NCBI GenBank assembly: GCA_036971615.1
Contig: JAYKKR010000005.1
Span: 1,984,001 to 2,048,000, forward strand
Length of the DNA: 64,000 nucleotides
Reading direction: 5' to 3'
From: Amyloporia xantha
Taxonomy: Eukaryota > Basidiomycota > Agaricomycetes > Polyporales > Adustoporiaceae
The notes beneath the pieces are model-generated. The model was not told where the DNA came from, ran no database searches, and saw nothing but the letters and a program-made list of their open reading frames with translations. Below, piece by piece: positions 48,243 through 60,927 of the stretch. Made by a program: the position numbers and the translations under genes. Position 1 is the first letter of the stretch, and each line of letters starts with the position of its first letter.

Positions 48243-49406
48243 TGGTACCGGACACGGACTTCAGCTCAAACCGACACAGCGTGGTGCCTCAGGAATACAA
48301 GGTGCCAGTCCGACACGCTGAGCTGTCCTTTGAGGACGCCAATCTTGCCATTGTCACTGGTTGCCAATATTTTCTGGTTCATCGCGGATTGCTCTGCCAT
48401 CACTCTGCTGTTCTGAAGGAATCTATTGGATCTATACGGTCTGATCGCGACCATTTGCTTGAGGGCTGCCCTGTCCTGTCGCTGCAAGACTCACCGGAAG
48501 AGATGGCCTACTTCCTGCGGGCCCTGTATGGGTAAGATACACCCTGATATCTCTTCTCTATCTGTCTAAACCTGAGGACCCGAATCAGATTCTGTCTCAA
48601 CCTCGAATGCAGAGATTTCGTCGCCGTATCTGCGTTGCTGCGCACTTCAACAAAATATGCAGTAGAAGACCTCCGAAAGGAAGCCATCCGAGTGTTGACG
48701 TTGTCATGGCCAACCACTCTCGCTATCTGGGAAAGGCGAGAGAAAAATGCGACTAATGCTCAAGGACTATATGCTCCTCGTCCGGTCCTACCTCATCCCA
48801 TGTACGTGCTCTACTAACTAAGCTGTTGTGGCAGGATTTAATCGAGATTTTAGCTTGATCATTGAATTGGCCCGGGAAGTCAATGCTCCAGAGTTACTTC
48901 CCTCTGCTTTCTATGATCTATCTCGCTATCTGCCTAGCCAAATTGCACTTGGTCACATTGACATGCAAGATGGGAAGAGTCATCAATTACCCGTCGAAGA
49001 CCTCCTGAGAGTGCTTCGAGGGAAGGAACAAGCTGCCCGCTTTCTGTCAACGTTCATTGTCAATGAGCTCGAAGGAAGGGACCCCTCGGATGCATGTGTC
49101 TATCGGCAGGATCCTTACCCTGCTATGCAACGTGCCTGCCAAGTAGCCTTCGAAGCAATCAATTTCGAACTCATCCGCGACGTCAACAGCATGGTCTGCA
49201 ACCGCAACTCCGACGCCCTGTTCGCAATTGCAGACAGCCTCCTAATGCAGACCAGGGAAGACACCCCAGGTGTTCTCAACAGGGCGGTGTATCGAGCATG
49301 TGAAGTGTGTAGATTGGAATATGGCACGGTTGTCGATGCGATGCGCGAGGACTTTTGGAGGAGACTGCCAGAATGGTTTGAGCTAGAGGTTCAATACTGG
49401 GGTTGA
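48243..49406 (+). CDS. BTB/POZ-domain protein
   Basis: Fungal BTB/POZ protein of the large basidiomycete expansion; these usually act as protein-protein adaptors, sometimes for cullin-3 ligases. The ATG at 48243 gives MVPDTDFSSNRHSVVPQEY. BTB core: ELSFEDANLAIVTGCQYFLVHRGLLCHHSAVLKESI, then DHLLEGCPVLSLQDSPEEMAYFLRALYG, then VAVSALLRTSTKYAVEDLRKEAIRVLT after two introns. The C-terminal half (FSLIIELAREVNAPELLPSAFYDLSRY ... EDFWRRLPEWFELEVQYWG) is helical and typical of this fungal subgroup. About 330 residues; stop at 49404-49406. No nuclear or membrane signals. Partner unknown. Confidence 0.88.
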
Positions 49407-50270
49407 GACGTGGCCACCATGTCTGCTAATTTTTATCTGCATTACAATGATTCATCTTCTAATAGCATGGCGCATAATTACAATTCCTGGACACAAAGTG
49501 TCTCAGGTCTTGTGGGCAGTATATACGATGTAGCGTGTCAGATGATCTCCGACACATGTGATCTCGTCACTTCGTTCCCGAATATTGAGCATACATACCT
49601 CGGTATGTACGATGTCGGATGAAGATAGCCATGGTCTTTGATATGGAGGGCTATCATTCACACCAGCGTAGTCGTTCAGGTGAGACGATCACACCTAAGG
49701 ATGCAGGTCCGCCCTTAGGCTCCCGAGCCGAACATTCGCCAATACCTGGGCCATCTTGACGTGCGGGTCATCGGTCGTAAGTACCCATATAAACTCATGG
49801 TACCTACTAGATTGTCTTAAATCTTAACAATGCATCTCGATCACTCCACTGGCACTGACCCTAATACCATCGTACAAGGAAGTGTTGTTAGAGTCATAAC
49901 ACCGTCGATATGTGGTTGACTTGCAACGATCACATATACCTATTGACTTGCAGATTTCTATACGTTGCTTATGTACCACATAACCGTCGTTTATCCACAA
50001 TGTTCGATGAAGTATGTTCAGGACTGCCCGGAGGGCCCTACCTATACTATATGAGTCGGGAACATATGCAGACATATGCTTGTCGTCCCGAGCACCGATT
50101 TTGATTGGCTGAAGGAAGCTTAATATTAGTCCATATCGTGAATCTTAAATCGGGCGCATCTGATGGACGCATAAACATTTTCCCAGACCGTGTCTTTCTT
50201 GCGAGTGAATGACGTTCACGAGCCTCTTGCTCTTCTTGCAGATGCTTTCTCTCGATTGAATTTCACCATC
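49407..50270. other. Intergenic, no gene supported
   Basis: About 860 bp between the BTB gene and SPO11. One small hairpin (CCTAAGG / CCTTAGG around 49696-49721). Short open frames on both strands are not protein-like. The last 100 bases may serve as the SPO11 leader; I see no recognisable meiotic control site. Confidence 0.4.
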
Positions 50271-52487
50271 ATGGATGCAACTTCTTCAGCCATTATTCGC
50301 GATGATCACGACATCAATGTAGACTTTCTCTCAATAGATTTTGACGAGCTCGGGGCAGATTGCCTGCTGGATTTTGACATGGAAGAAGACATATCACACG
50401 CGCCGGACCATGACCAAGAATTACCCTGGCATAAGGATCCCCCCGCCGTTACCCAGGATGCTGATGATGTCGAATTCGATTGTCTCGGTTGCGAGTCGGA
50501 AATGGGTTTAGATTTAGAGGCAGTGGACACACGGTATGCGACTGCATTTGGAACCCCGTCCAAGCTGTTGACTCAAAAAACCTACTTTCCGGAGTGCGCA
50601 TGCGGTGGACAGCCTCGAAAATATGGCGTTGGATTTATTGTCGCAGCTCTCAACAGCGCTGTCCTCGGGCCAGTCCAGCGGGGTTGGTCCAAAGAAGGGC
50701 AGATGCAGCGCAATACTCTTGGAGTTGGCGAACCGCAAGAAGACGAAGCCTGACGGGTGCGTCCCATAGTTTTGTATCAATAACATAAACATGGAGGGTA
50801 CGACCGACCATGATAGATCCTCGGTCACTCGAACTATCAGGTTCCCTCAGAAGGCAAGAGGCGCAAGTGCGAGACAACTCGGTAGGGGTTTAGCTGTACA
50901 GTGCATACATGAACCTCCGCATCTCAACCCGGACGCATATATGCTACTCGATATCTCATGTAGCCCAGCTATTCAAAGTTGTGGACCTGATGCACGAAGC
51001 TTTACTGAACGACGTACCGACTACGAAACGGTGCGTTGTGTGATAGTGTGACGATGTTGCTCTCATCTAGAATTATGTACTTTTATCTTAGAGATATGTA
51101 CTATAAAGACGTTCCACTTTTCAAGTCTCAAGCAACAGTCGATCGGGTTCGTTCCACTAACGGAGATCGTGTACTGTCATGTTAACCCCAAGCCGACTTT
51201 CACATCAGCTGGTCGACGATCTTGCAGCAACATTCGATCTAGGACGAGCTGATCTCCACGTCGTATGTATTCTGAATTTCAAAGAGTAAAACGCACTTAT
51301 CTGTCGAATTCGAAATAGCGTGCTTCATCCAAGGGCCTCGTGTCCGGATGCAATCTCAAAGTTCATCTTCAAGCAGGTGATTCGATCGAGGTGAATGAGG
51401 CAGAGGTATGACCAAGCAAATTTGTTGTATGCGTCTCCCCTGAATTCGGTACTGTCTCTGTAAAGGGTGCGTTAATACCTGTCGCCGAAGATATCATTCG
51501 CTTCGAAGTGGATGAGGCCTTGTCGTGGGTTTTAATTGTCGAGAAGGAGGTTAGAAGATGGATTTGTCCATGAGGTCTGGTTCTTAAACTTTGGGCTCCA
51601 CAGGCTGTCTTCCAGACACTCTGTCGATTCAGGTTCGCTAGCCACCCTTCCTTGCCCGGCCACGGCATCATCATTACAGTCAGTGGCCTCACGGAACTCG
51701 CGTTTCCGCGCTTGCTAACGACATGCAGGGCAAAGGGTATCCTGACGTTGCCACGAGGCAATTTGTGAAGACCCTTAGCGATAATCTTCCGGATCGGTCT
51801 GTTCTATCAGCACCTCCTACATATGTGCGCTAACGGTCTATTTCAGTATACCGATTCTCGCACTAGTGGACGGTGACGCATACGGCCTAGATATCCTCTC
51901 TGTATATAGATACGGGAGCGCGAGTATGCAACACGAAAGAGAGAAGCTAGCTGCCACCAGAGTGAAATGGCTAGGCATATACACTACCGAATTGGCTGGG
52001 TTCGCCCGGTCCCTACCGAACAAGAACAACGCTCACGCTCATCTATCTAGGCTCGGCTTAAATAAAGATATTCTAATCCCAATCACCAAACATGACGAAA
52101 AGAAGGTCTGTCCCTGATTCATCCGCAGCATGGCCGATCTTCCGTCTAAAATTGTTTACAGGCCTTGGTTATGCTCCGGCGTCCGAACCTTCCAAGAAAA
52201 TGGCGGTATGGAGCACGATATTTTTCTGATCTACCATCGTTGTTCCTGCTCCTGCGGACTGACGAAGGAATAGGAGAGAATTACAATATATGGTGCATAA
52301 TCGCCGCAAAGCCGAAATCGAAGTTTTGTCCAGCATTCGATCAAGCCCAGGCGTCTCCCTAAATGGATGCCCTCCCGAAGCATTGCAAACTTCAGCCTCG
52401 CGCCCAGATCAGATGCCGGGTCTAGTCCAATATCTCATCAATAAAATATCGACATCTGTTGCTGACTTCGCTCAGAAATACAGCTGA
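50271..52487 (+). CDS. SPO11: Meiotic DNA double-strand-break enzyme SPO11
   Basis: Topoisomerase VI subunit A-type protein that makes the programmed breaks starting meiotic recombination, in the nucleus. The ATG at 50271 begins MDATSSAIIRDD; an acidic N-terminus of about 90 residues is followed, across an intron, by RLENMALDLLSQLSTAL and TIRFPQKARGASARQLAQLFKVVDLMHEALLNDVPTTKR. The winged-helix active site reads KRDMYYKDVPLF, the second Tyr being the DNA-attacking residue by alignment with known SPO11. The Toprim domain has its metal-binding Glu in VLIVEKEAVFQ (joined by splicing at about 51548) and the DxD in LALVDGDAYGLDILSVY. C-terminal part KWLGIYTTELAGFARSLPN and a final helix YLINKISTSVADFAQKYS. 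About ten exons, all in phase, so it seems functional. Together with SMC3 it belongs to the meiotic chromosome machinery. Confidence 0.94.
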
Positions 52488-53013
52488 CGCTAGGGATGTC
52501 TTGTGGACTTTGATCTGTCTTTCTTTGTCTACTGGTGTATCTGCTGCCTAGGTTGTGATGCTCATCCTCAAAGCCTGACTTGTGACTAGCTCCGACTTTC
52601 CTGTCTATTTTCACTTACTCGGCGTATGATCCCACGTTACTATTATTAGTTGCATTCAATACATCATCAATCAGTGGTACGGACATGCCTGCTGCCCTGC
52701 TAATATTATCAACATATACCTACTCGACTTGCAATTACGAGAACTAGATATTATATCCACGAACCATTACATGGATACTAGTATTAAGCAAACTACTCGT
52801 ACTCCTGGCATAACTGTCCTAGACTCCAATGAGGCCATACATTATCATCAAGACTGTCAGACTGTCCGTGGGTAGGGTGCGGTAAAAATACAGAAGGCAG
52901 GTTGATGGGTATGGGTCGTGGACGGGGCTGTGCAAGAAGTGAAACAATACCAAATTGTATAATTTACGCAGTCCATTTCGCTACGTTTCAGTTCAAGAGA
53001 TATCAGCTCAATC
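52488..53013. other. Convergent 3' flanks
   Basis: AT-rich convergent gap after SPO11. No coding exon, repeat or RNA gene recognised. Confidence 0.5.
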
Positions 53014-53948
53014 CTAGACCGCCGGTGACCCCGTTGAAGGCTCGGAACGGTCGGCATCTGAGCTGTGCCGACCGAGCAGGGGGGCCTGACGGCTTATGAG
53101 TAAACTATGAACATTTTCATAGCGGTCGCGATCATCCAAAAGGCTAGACACGGTGGTTTTGTGGGAGGTCGGCGTGGGTCCTCGAGACAGTGAGGTAACC
53201 ACGTCCTCAGCCCAGGATGAACTCGAGGGGGCCGTGAAAGAATATCCCGTAGCTGGGCGTTGGGCTGTGTCCAGGTTACTAACGACGGTAGGAGGCTGAG
53301 AAAGCAAGTTGACTGGTGACTCGCTCAAGCCGCCATCATGGCCGTGATCACTGTGAGGATTGGGTAGAGTAATCTTGGACAACGAAGCCGTATGAACCAG
53401 TGTGGTACCAGCTGCCTGGTGGTCGTATGTGGGAAATAGCTGCGCATGTTCCTGGGTGGGCGTGAAGGCATACAGCGTGGAAGAGCGGACACTGGGGGGA
53501 CTGGATATTGTGAGAGAGCGGGGGCGGAGAAGGGTGGGGACAAGTGTGACACGTCGAGTGCCAGCATCGACTGGGAACTCGTCGGTTCCGGGACTCTCAA
53601 GACTTTCAGTGTCCGAACCTGTACGACTAGGATTTCTTCTCAGCGGTTGTGTCTCATGTTCAGCCTGATTAGCAGATTTGGGCTCGTCATTGGGCGTGGT
53701 TTGAGATGTCTGTGACATTCGTCGTTGACGTCTCGACATGATTATGAGCGCAAGCAGCAAGATCAGGATGACGCCTGGATAAGATCTCTGGATGAGTCGT
53801 ATGTATCATGCCGAGCAGTTTTTTGCTTACCACCCTCGACCACTATGGCGGCAAAGGCACCCTTGCTGAGTCCTGAGCTGCAGGTGAATGTAGCAGCCCT
53901 CGCTAACGACGGGGAAAATACGAGTAGAATGAGTGAAGAGCGTCGCAT
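53014..53948 (-). CDS. Single-pass membrane protein with signal peptide and disordered tail
   Basis: Unrecognised type I-like membrane protein of about 290 residues. Exon 1 from ATG 53948 encodes a signal peptide (MRRSSLILLVFSPSLARAA) and a very short exposed part (TFTCSSGLSKGAFAAIVVE). A GTGGTAAG..TCCAG intron (about 53830-53768) joins in phase to the membrane span GVILILLLALIIM and a stop-transfer RRQRRM. The ~230-residue tail is Ser/Thr/Pro-rich (RRNPSRTGSDTESLESPGTDEF, TSHKTTVSSLLDDRDRYE). This layout, short outside part, one span, long tail, is common among small basidiomycete proteins of unknown role and resembles Wsc/Mid-type sensors only in topology. It is divergent from CDC6, with 610 bp between starts. 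Confidence 0.75.
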
Positions 53949-54327
53949 AGTGAACGGAGGGGCGCAATATTTCGCAACGGCAGGAGATATGAACGGCCTG
54001 TGACCTGGAGGTAGGAATCTAAGCAGGTGGTTGTGTTGGAATCGGGCGGCGCATAGCTATTTGTGAGAAGATGCTATAAATAGGGGATTTTGCTCCGCGT
54101 GTGCTTGAACAGCGGCAGGCATGCTCCGAGCGATGAACTCCCCGAAAGCGGGAAACTGTCACATCCGCTGACTGTCGTTGAGCACGCGCAGTAACCAGAG
54201 ACGCTGACATGTGTAACGAGCGACGCAGCCATGAACCTTGCACGCCGACCAACACGGCAGCCACAGCTGTCCAAGCTGTGTCGAGACGTGATCGCCTCGC
54301 AATCGCCTCGGGGCGCGCGTCGCGTAT

Positions 54328-54388
54328 CACGTGCGTGTCGCGTCGCGCGTGTCACGTGAAAACGCGTCGCGCAAGACGCGTTGATTGG
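54328..54388. promoter_or_regulatory. Cluster of CACGTG, ACGCGT and CCAAT boxes upstream of CDC6
   Basis: Within 61 bp of the 610-bp divergent region are two CACGTG boxes (54328, 54353), two ACGCGT boxes (54362, 54376; 14 bp apart) and an inverted CCAAT (ATTGG, 54384). ACGCGT is the MCB site bound by the fungal G1/S factor MBF, and yeast CDC6 is a cell-cycle-regulated gene, so S-phase control is a reasonable inference. The cluster lies about 180 bp from the CDC6 ATG and about 400 bp from the divergent gene. Confidence 0.6.
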
Positions 54389-54558
54389 TCGGAGCTTGAA
54401 ACCGCGTCAACTCCGCCACGGTTAAGATCGTCTCCTTCGCCGTCTTTTCTCTACTCTCTCCTACAATCTCCTCCAGTGACGGCGTCAACAGCAGTCGTTC
54501 GGTAATCGCTGTATAGTGAGGCCATCCTGACGACTCATCGACACATCGGACATCTACC

Positions 54559-56686
54559 ATGCAATCGCCACGTATAACGCGCAGTACAGTTCTCGGCAAG
54601 CGTTCTCACCAGCCTTCGACCGAGCCAGCGACCCCTCAATGTAATCTGGGTCAGCTCCCCCTTACACCTGAACCTACTCCAAACCCAAAACGTGCACGTC
54701 TATCTGTCAGCAATACCGACGGTGACTCTAATAAAGAAAATATCCCTCCCTTTGTTGGCGAGGTCTTGGGCTCCTCACCTTCTACAAGATCACCTCGCTC
54801 TCTTCGACGCACAAGCACAGAAGCAGCAGTAGCCCCTCGGTCACGAAACAGTGAGTTGGCCCGATCTCCTCTTCCAACGTGGACTTCTGAGCTCAAGTTT
54901 CCTCAGCTCCGCGTCGACATGCCTCGATGTCCAATCTTGCAACGCCTGCCGCAGCTTTCACCGCGTTGCACATTACTACACCTCCGCCCACACCTCCCTC
55001 ACTGCTTCTTCCGATTTATGCGCGGGCAAAAGCTCTTCTTCGTCCAACCTGTAACAGCGCCACGGACATAGCTGGTCGCCAGACCGAGCGTGACATTATT
55101 CAGACGTTCGTCATGTCGCTCCTCGGGCATGACCTGCTCGTAGACGAGTCTTCTGCGCTTTACATCTCAGGGTCTCCTGGGACAGGCAAAACGGCTCTTG
55201 TTCACTCCGTTCTAGATGCGCTTCGCGCACATCTAGCTGAGAATGAGATCAAAGTGATCTTTATGAACTGCATGGCTCTCAACGGTATAGATGCTGTCTG
55301 GGGACGACTTGCAGAAGAACTCGACGTCAAGGGATGTAGCGCCACATCCACTCGGAAGGGAAAGAAAGCCAAAGAGGGTCCCCATGAGAGGCTCGAGAAA
55401 CTGCTTGTTGAGCGGCAGTCTAAATGGTTGGTGCCTGAATTTTGAGTGAAAATCAACTGCTCATCTTCGTTATTGATAATAGCATTATTATTCTTGATGA
55501 GCTGGACCACATCAGCTCCAACACTCAGTTCCTCGTGTCGCTTTTCACACTTGCCCATACACACGCATCACATCTGCGACTCATTGGCATTGCCAACACT
55601 CACACTTTGACGTCCTCCTCAACCTCCACTTTATCCTTCCAGTCTCTTAAAGGAGTGAAGACCATTCATTTTGCACCGTACACACCTCAACAATTGTTGG
55701 AGATCTTGACAACGCGCCTTGCGTCGTTGTCGGAAGACGGTACAGGCGACGGAGAAGAGAGGATGAAGAGATTTCTGCCTCTTCCAGCCGTGACTCTGCT
55801 CACCAAGAAGGTTGCGGCGCAGACCGGAGATGTTCGCGCTTTGTTTGAGGTTTTGCGCGGAGCAATCGATCTTGCTGTTGCGGCTGCGACTTCTCCTGAC
55901 GTTCTTGACAGCCCCACACCTGTCATTTCTCCTGCCCATATCCTTGCGGCGTTGAAAGCTTACGTGCTGTCTGGCGCTCGTTCCACACCATCAATGCCCG
56001 CGTCTGGCGCCACTGCTACAACGACAAAGAGATCCGTCGACAGCGAGATTGTCGCGAAAGTGCGGGAGCTTGGACTGCACTCTCGTTTGGTACTTCTCGC
56101 CATGGTGCTGGCCCGGAAGCGATTTGATGCTGGCCTCATGCTCTCATCTACATCTGCCTCATCGAGTCCATCACGGTCGCCAGTCAAACGAACTCAGTCG
56201 TCGACTGCTATGGCGGCTTCGCGTAAGGCGACAAGTATGGATACAGCACAATTGCACACCTTCTATACAGCGATTCTGACGCGAAGCGATCGCTCCGTCT
56301 TCGCGCCGGTCTCCCGCAGTGAATTTGGTGACTTATTGGGCGTTCTCGAGACTGTGGGGCTCGTTATGCTATCTTCGGGATGCGGTTCACCGAGCTCTCC
56401 ATCGAAGACTGGCAAAAGGGGGTTCGGCCGTACTGCTTCGTTCAACATAGCGGGCAAAGGCGGTGCACAGGACGTACGCCTTGTGGAGGGGATCCGTGCG
56501 GAAGAGGTGTGTCGTGGTCTTGGTATTCAGACATCCGGTCTAGAAGCCGATGATGCTGCGGACGTGCGCGAAGAAGAAGTGCGTGCAATCTGGGAGCGGG
56601 AGCGCGTCAGGATTAATCGAGAGATGAAGGCGTCTGTAACTTCATCAGACATCGGAGAAAAATTCGCCGATGCGATAGAGGCTTAG
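54559..56686 (+). CDS. CDC6: Replication licensing factor CDC6 (ORC1/CDC6 AAA+ ATPase)
   Basis: Nuclear AAA+ ATPase that loads MCM helicase at origins with ORC and Cdt1. The ATG at 54559 starts MQSPRITRSTVLGKR; the N-terminus is basic with Ser/Thr-Pro sites (LTPEPTPNPKR) suiting CDK control and nuclear import. AAA+ core: IAGRQTERDIIQTFV, Walker A GSPGTGKTALVHSVL, Walker B IIILDELDHI, sensor 1 LIGIANTHTL and sensor 2 region GDVRALFEVLRGAID. The C-terminal winged-helix follows (LGLHSRLVLLAMVLARKRF ... FYTAILTRSDRSVFAPVSRSEFGDLLGVLETVGLVML). Three or four exons; the last is long and ends at 56686. ORC1 is unlikely because a BAH domain is missing and the protein is only about 650 residues. Confidence 0.92.
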
Positions 56687-57022
56687 CCGTTGCTGCCTCT
56701 ACAGCTCATGCCTCTTATTACTGTTGTTTTATGGTCAAGCTCGGGGCCTATCTATTCATGCATCATATCTCTAGGCCTGCCTACATGCTCGTTCTGCTCA
56801 CGTTATTGCTATATCATTGTTTCCTCCATTTATTTTCTGCTTCAATATTTTCATAGTTTGATGCCGGGTGCTCGTAGAAGTTTATCAATTTGTCACTGTT
56901 TAGTTGTGCAAATCACGATCAATCTGTATTTCTATAGCATTTTTCCGTAATATTATCACATCTGGAATACGATTCAGTAGTGCGCATTTGTAATGACTCC
57001 AAGTTTATTATGCAACGACATT
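56687..57022. other. Convergent 3' flanks
   Basis: T-rich sequence between the stops of CDC6 and the converging gamma-tubulin complex gene. Nothing else seen. Confidence 0.5.
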
Positions 57023-60000
57023 CTATTGCGAGTGTGTAGCAGTCGAAGGCTGTTGTCGTGTTCTGACCCACCAATCTGCTACGTCGAAGCGAATTACTAG
57101 ATCTTGCCAATTACTGGTCACTCCTTGAACCTGAGCGAATTGTGAGGACACCGTTGTCATATTTTCGACTATTGCATGAGAAGGATTAGCACCCCTGTCG
57201 GCTAAAGCTTTCAATACTTTGATCTGACAGAAGGTGCATTAGTGGAGTCATGATCAAAGCAGCGATGTCGACTGACCAGAGTTAGCATTTTGAGCCTAAA
57301 ACGGCTCCACAGATCCTCGAGGGGACCAGCAGCTTGATACTCTTCCACGCGCCCCCTATAGCGTTCGCCAGCAAGAATGCCGAATTCGACAACGAGTTCA
57401 AGGCACCCCCGGAGCAAATCACCAGCTGCTTTTTGACCGGACCGCAGGAGGCATGCACTAAGAATATCGTCCATTACATGAGAGTGATGATCGGCCAAGG
57501 AAAATATATCGGAGAACCCGTCTCGGATGTGGACTCCTTGAGAGACATTGCCCTCAGCTGAAGACAGTCGCGCAAGGAAGGCATCAAAATTGCCTCCAAT
57601 TGCCTTGTCATATACGTAGGACGACAGCGATGTTACGAATGAATGTGCGACGAAACGGAATTGCAAGAGAAGTCGGTTCGACTGAGACAGTGTGGGGAAT
57701 AGTGGAAGCTGCGCTTTCCGTGTCATGCGGAAGATCGCTGCGGTAACCGTAGTGGCTGTTGAAAAAACAACGTTGAGACTTTTTCCTTGCTTAAGAAAAA
57801 TAACCATACCTCTTATCAGGCGCAGGTTGAATGCAAACATCCGATGATATTTTGAGAGAATAGCTGGGTTGATCAACACATCTAATGGCTTCAAAGGCTT
57901 GTAATCCATATACAAAAAGTCCAGCGCCCTAACCAAAAAATAAGAATGCTGGATATAGGTACAAATCAATAGAACTGACTCAATCGCTGAAAATATAAAA
58001 GCGTCAGCGTCGTCATCTATCAAAAGTACCTCGGAACGTACATAACGGATCAAGCCATCTTTCTTTTCCCGTGTTTGAAGGCAGATCACGTATTGCAAAT
58101 CCCAACCTATATTCTGCTTCTTGCAGTATTTGTTCTTGCACCTCTAGACCATTGAGACGATCCATCGAGTTCTCTAGAGTATCGACGATGACCGTCCGGA
58201 GGTGAAAACCGAGGTCAGTTCCCTTTGGTGGCCAGGTAGCGCCCTGCGTGAGAGACGATGAGAGGCCGACGGCCCAGGCCACGCTGGAAGGTTTTCCGGA
58301 CGTGACAAGTGTTTCACCATTCGTATTTGAATGATGCTCTGTAGCTGCGAAGTTCATCAAGGCGGGAGCGTTGTGGTCGTCAGAGTCAGAGAATAGAGCA
58401 GCCACCAGTCTTGATTTAAATGTATCTGACGTCAACAGGAGATAGGATCTGAGAAGAACAAGGTGGAGGCGTAGATTTAAGTGCGAGGAGGTCGACAAGA
58501 AGGGGGAAAGTAAAGCTTCTGATAGAGTATGGATGTGTTTCACCAGGGGTGATAACACGAGGCTGACTAGATGTGTGAGCGTCGGCGTAAGTGATGGCAA
58601 TGAAGCCGGGAAGCGGTCCAGAAAACTTCGAAGATCGGAAGCAATCGATGCTTCCGAAGAGAGGAGGGTCGCTCCAGGATTCAGGTCAAAGACTGCAAAT
58701 TGCTGCAAATCCTCTTTGTATTTCTTCCCCTCTGTGGCTGGGATATCCATATTTCGTTGTGTGTGACCTGGCCGTTCTTGGAGACCAGGCGAGTTGACAT
58801 TGACCCCATTCCATGCAGCCTTGACTTCATCCAACGTCCAGATCCACTTAATTACAGGGTGGCGATGCTGAATATTCAGCAGCTGATGTTCAGGATCTGC
58901 CTCATGAAGGAGCTTCAAGGACCTTCTTGCCCTAGGAAGTGCCTCAGCGACCTCTTCCATGAATGAAGGTAGTGGTGCATCTGTGTCGTCCTCGACAATG
59001 TCATCCTGGCCATCCGGCCGGTCCTCGTCAGATAGACCAGAGTTTGGTCGAGCGATGCTTGCGTTATGGAGATCAGTGGCATAAGACCGAGAGTCACAGT
59101 CCGATATATAACCGACGGAGGCGCAAATTTCTCGGAAATAAACTCGAGAGGCAGCCGTCAAAATGTAGGCGAACATTGCCGTCACAACTCTGGGAGCATT
59201 CGATTCCAGATGGTCGGCCAAAAACTGGTACACCCTTGTGAGCAACTCCGCAGGGGATGTGGGCAGTCTGGTGTAGTCAGACGGGGATATATGCTCTTCC
59301 TGGACAGAAACTTTATTACACGCGATCTGATTAGTATATTGATAAAGCTCACTCTATAGCATAAGACGGATAATGAGTACAATATTTCTTCTAGTGCCGC
59401 ATATTGCATCCAACAGGAAATCAAATCCGTGCCATCTGCTGGAATGCCTCCTGAGGCCGATGGGGGAGACGTATGTTGGTTCGCAGCAAGTCCGCGCAAG
59501 TATTCTAGAATTGAGGAAAGTGCGTGGATGAAGGAATGGACGACTGGTTCCATGCGACTAATAAGCATGCGGTGAGCATAGTCACGACAGCTAAATTGAA
59601 CAGTGAACACCTTGACCAATGGCTATCAACGAGGGTTTCCAAGCGGCGCATGATTGTTCCGATGGTCAGGAATCGCTGGACGTAACTGTTTACACATATT
59701 AAAACGTGACAAAGCGAGTGATACCAAGAGCAACACCTGCGGCTCACGACTTCATCCGTCCCTGTCAAAACAATTTTACTCTTGCTTCCTTTGGAAGTAT
59801 CCCTGAGCACAAACGTTTCTGTCACAGTATCCCAGATATGCAGAGGAGACGACAATCCGCTAAGTGATAGTCTTAGCGATCGAAGCAACTCTGACGGAGT
59901 AATATAAAGGAGCTGAACCCCAGGCTCTTGAAGAGGTGGCCGGACACTGCGAACACTGAATTGAGTTGAATTCTTCATATAAGAACACCAATGTACTAAC

Positions 60001-60460
60001 TGGTACCGGACTGAGCCGAGGACTTGACTATTCTGCGCAGAGAGGAATGGGGAGGATGAAACGCCATGCTTGAAGCCCTTATAGAGCGTGTCCCAAGACA
60101 TGATATGAGCCTAAGCACCAAGGACAATCCATTACTATAATTATATGTTCTCTGAATACTTCCTACCGAATCTGAGACCCTTCGTGAGACAAGCTGCTCC
60201 CACAAATGATCGTCTGCAAGTGGCGGGGTTTGAGCAATGGCCTGTATATCATACATCGGTTTCTTGGAGTTTATTGGATGGGGGTAATTTATGGAACCTC
60301 GGTCATAAGAGTCGGGTAAGAACTTCAATGTGTCCATGATAGGATTTTGAGGTTTGTCTTGTAGTCGGGGCACCAAGAACCCAGACCTCACATCAGGAAG
60401 TGGATCCACGGACGCAACGATGCTTTCCAGAGACATCAGAGGAGGAAAAGTTTGGGCCAT
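57023..60460 (-). CDS. Gamma-tubulin complex component (GCP5/GCP6-like)
   Basis: Spc97/Spc98-family subunit of the gamma-tubulin ring complex, which nucleates microtubules at the spindle pole body. The ATG at 60460 gives MAQTFPPLMSLESIVAS. N-terminal GCP domain: TPSELLRSLRLSLSGLSSPLHIWD, FVLRDTSKG, YVQRFLTIGTIMRRLETLV, and YAHRMLISRMEPVVHSFIHALSSIL. C-terminal domain: PLKPLDVLINPAILSKYHRMFAFNLRLIR, the characteristic 'INxxxLxxYxxxFxxLLxxk' block, then LQFRFVAHSFVTSLSSYVYDKAIGGNFDAFLARL and DHHSHVMDDILSACLLRSGQK. About a dozen exons and near 1000 residues. The many differences from GCP2/3 and the long insert between domains (acidic ~GQDDIVEDDTDAPL) favour a GCP5/GCP6 type, but this is not certain. 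Ends at 57023 after TRQQPSTATHSQ. Confidence 0.88.
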
Positions 60461-60927
60461 GTTCGTCAACAATGACCACTCTGGTATATTGGCGCTGTAG
60501 ACTCGGATTCGGAGGAGAAAGTGGATCCCGATAGCCTGAGTAGATCAGCTGGGAGGATCTCACAGGGTGACTGTATTCTTTGCACATACACGCCTAAAAT
60601 TTTCAGACAAACTTGATGAACGCCTATGGACTCTTTGAGTATGATTTCATGAACCAGCAACTGAGCGTTGGCGAGAGATTGGGAGGAGGAACGAGGTCGC
60701 GTCGCGTGCTGTCACATGGCAGTGTCACAGGCGCGTCCATCACGAGCGCGTTTGTTTATTTGCGCTGATGAACCTGTCACGCGTTCTCTCCTCACTGTCC
60801 ATCGACCGCCAAAAGGTGACGCTTCCTGTTCCTTTCGCTCTCCCTCTCCGGTAGAGTGTCGGTGTTTCTTGTATATACTCTGGCAATAGCAACTGTTCAC
60901 CTTCTGACAGCGCTACCTCCATCACCC
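60461..60927. promoter_or_regulatory. Divergent upstream region with an MCB box
   Basis: Shared by the gamma-tubulin complex gene and DBF4. An ACGCGT box (MBF-type G1/S site) lies at 60779-60784, 144 bp before the DBF4 ATG. The DBF4-proximal part is C/T-rich. Confidence 0.45.
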
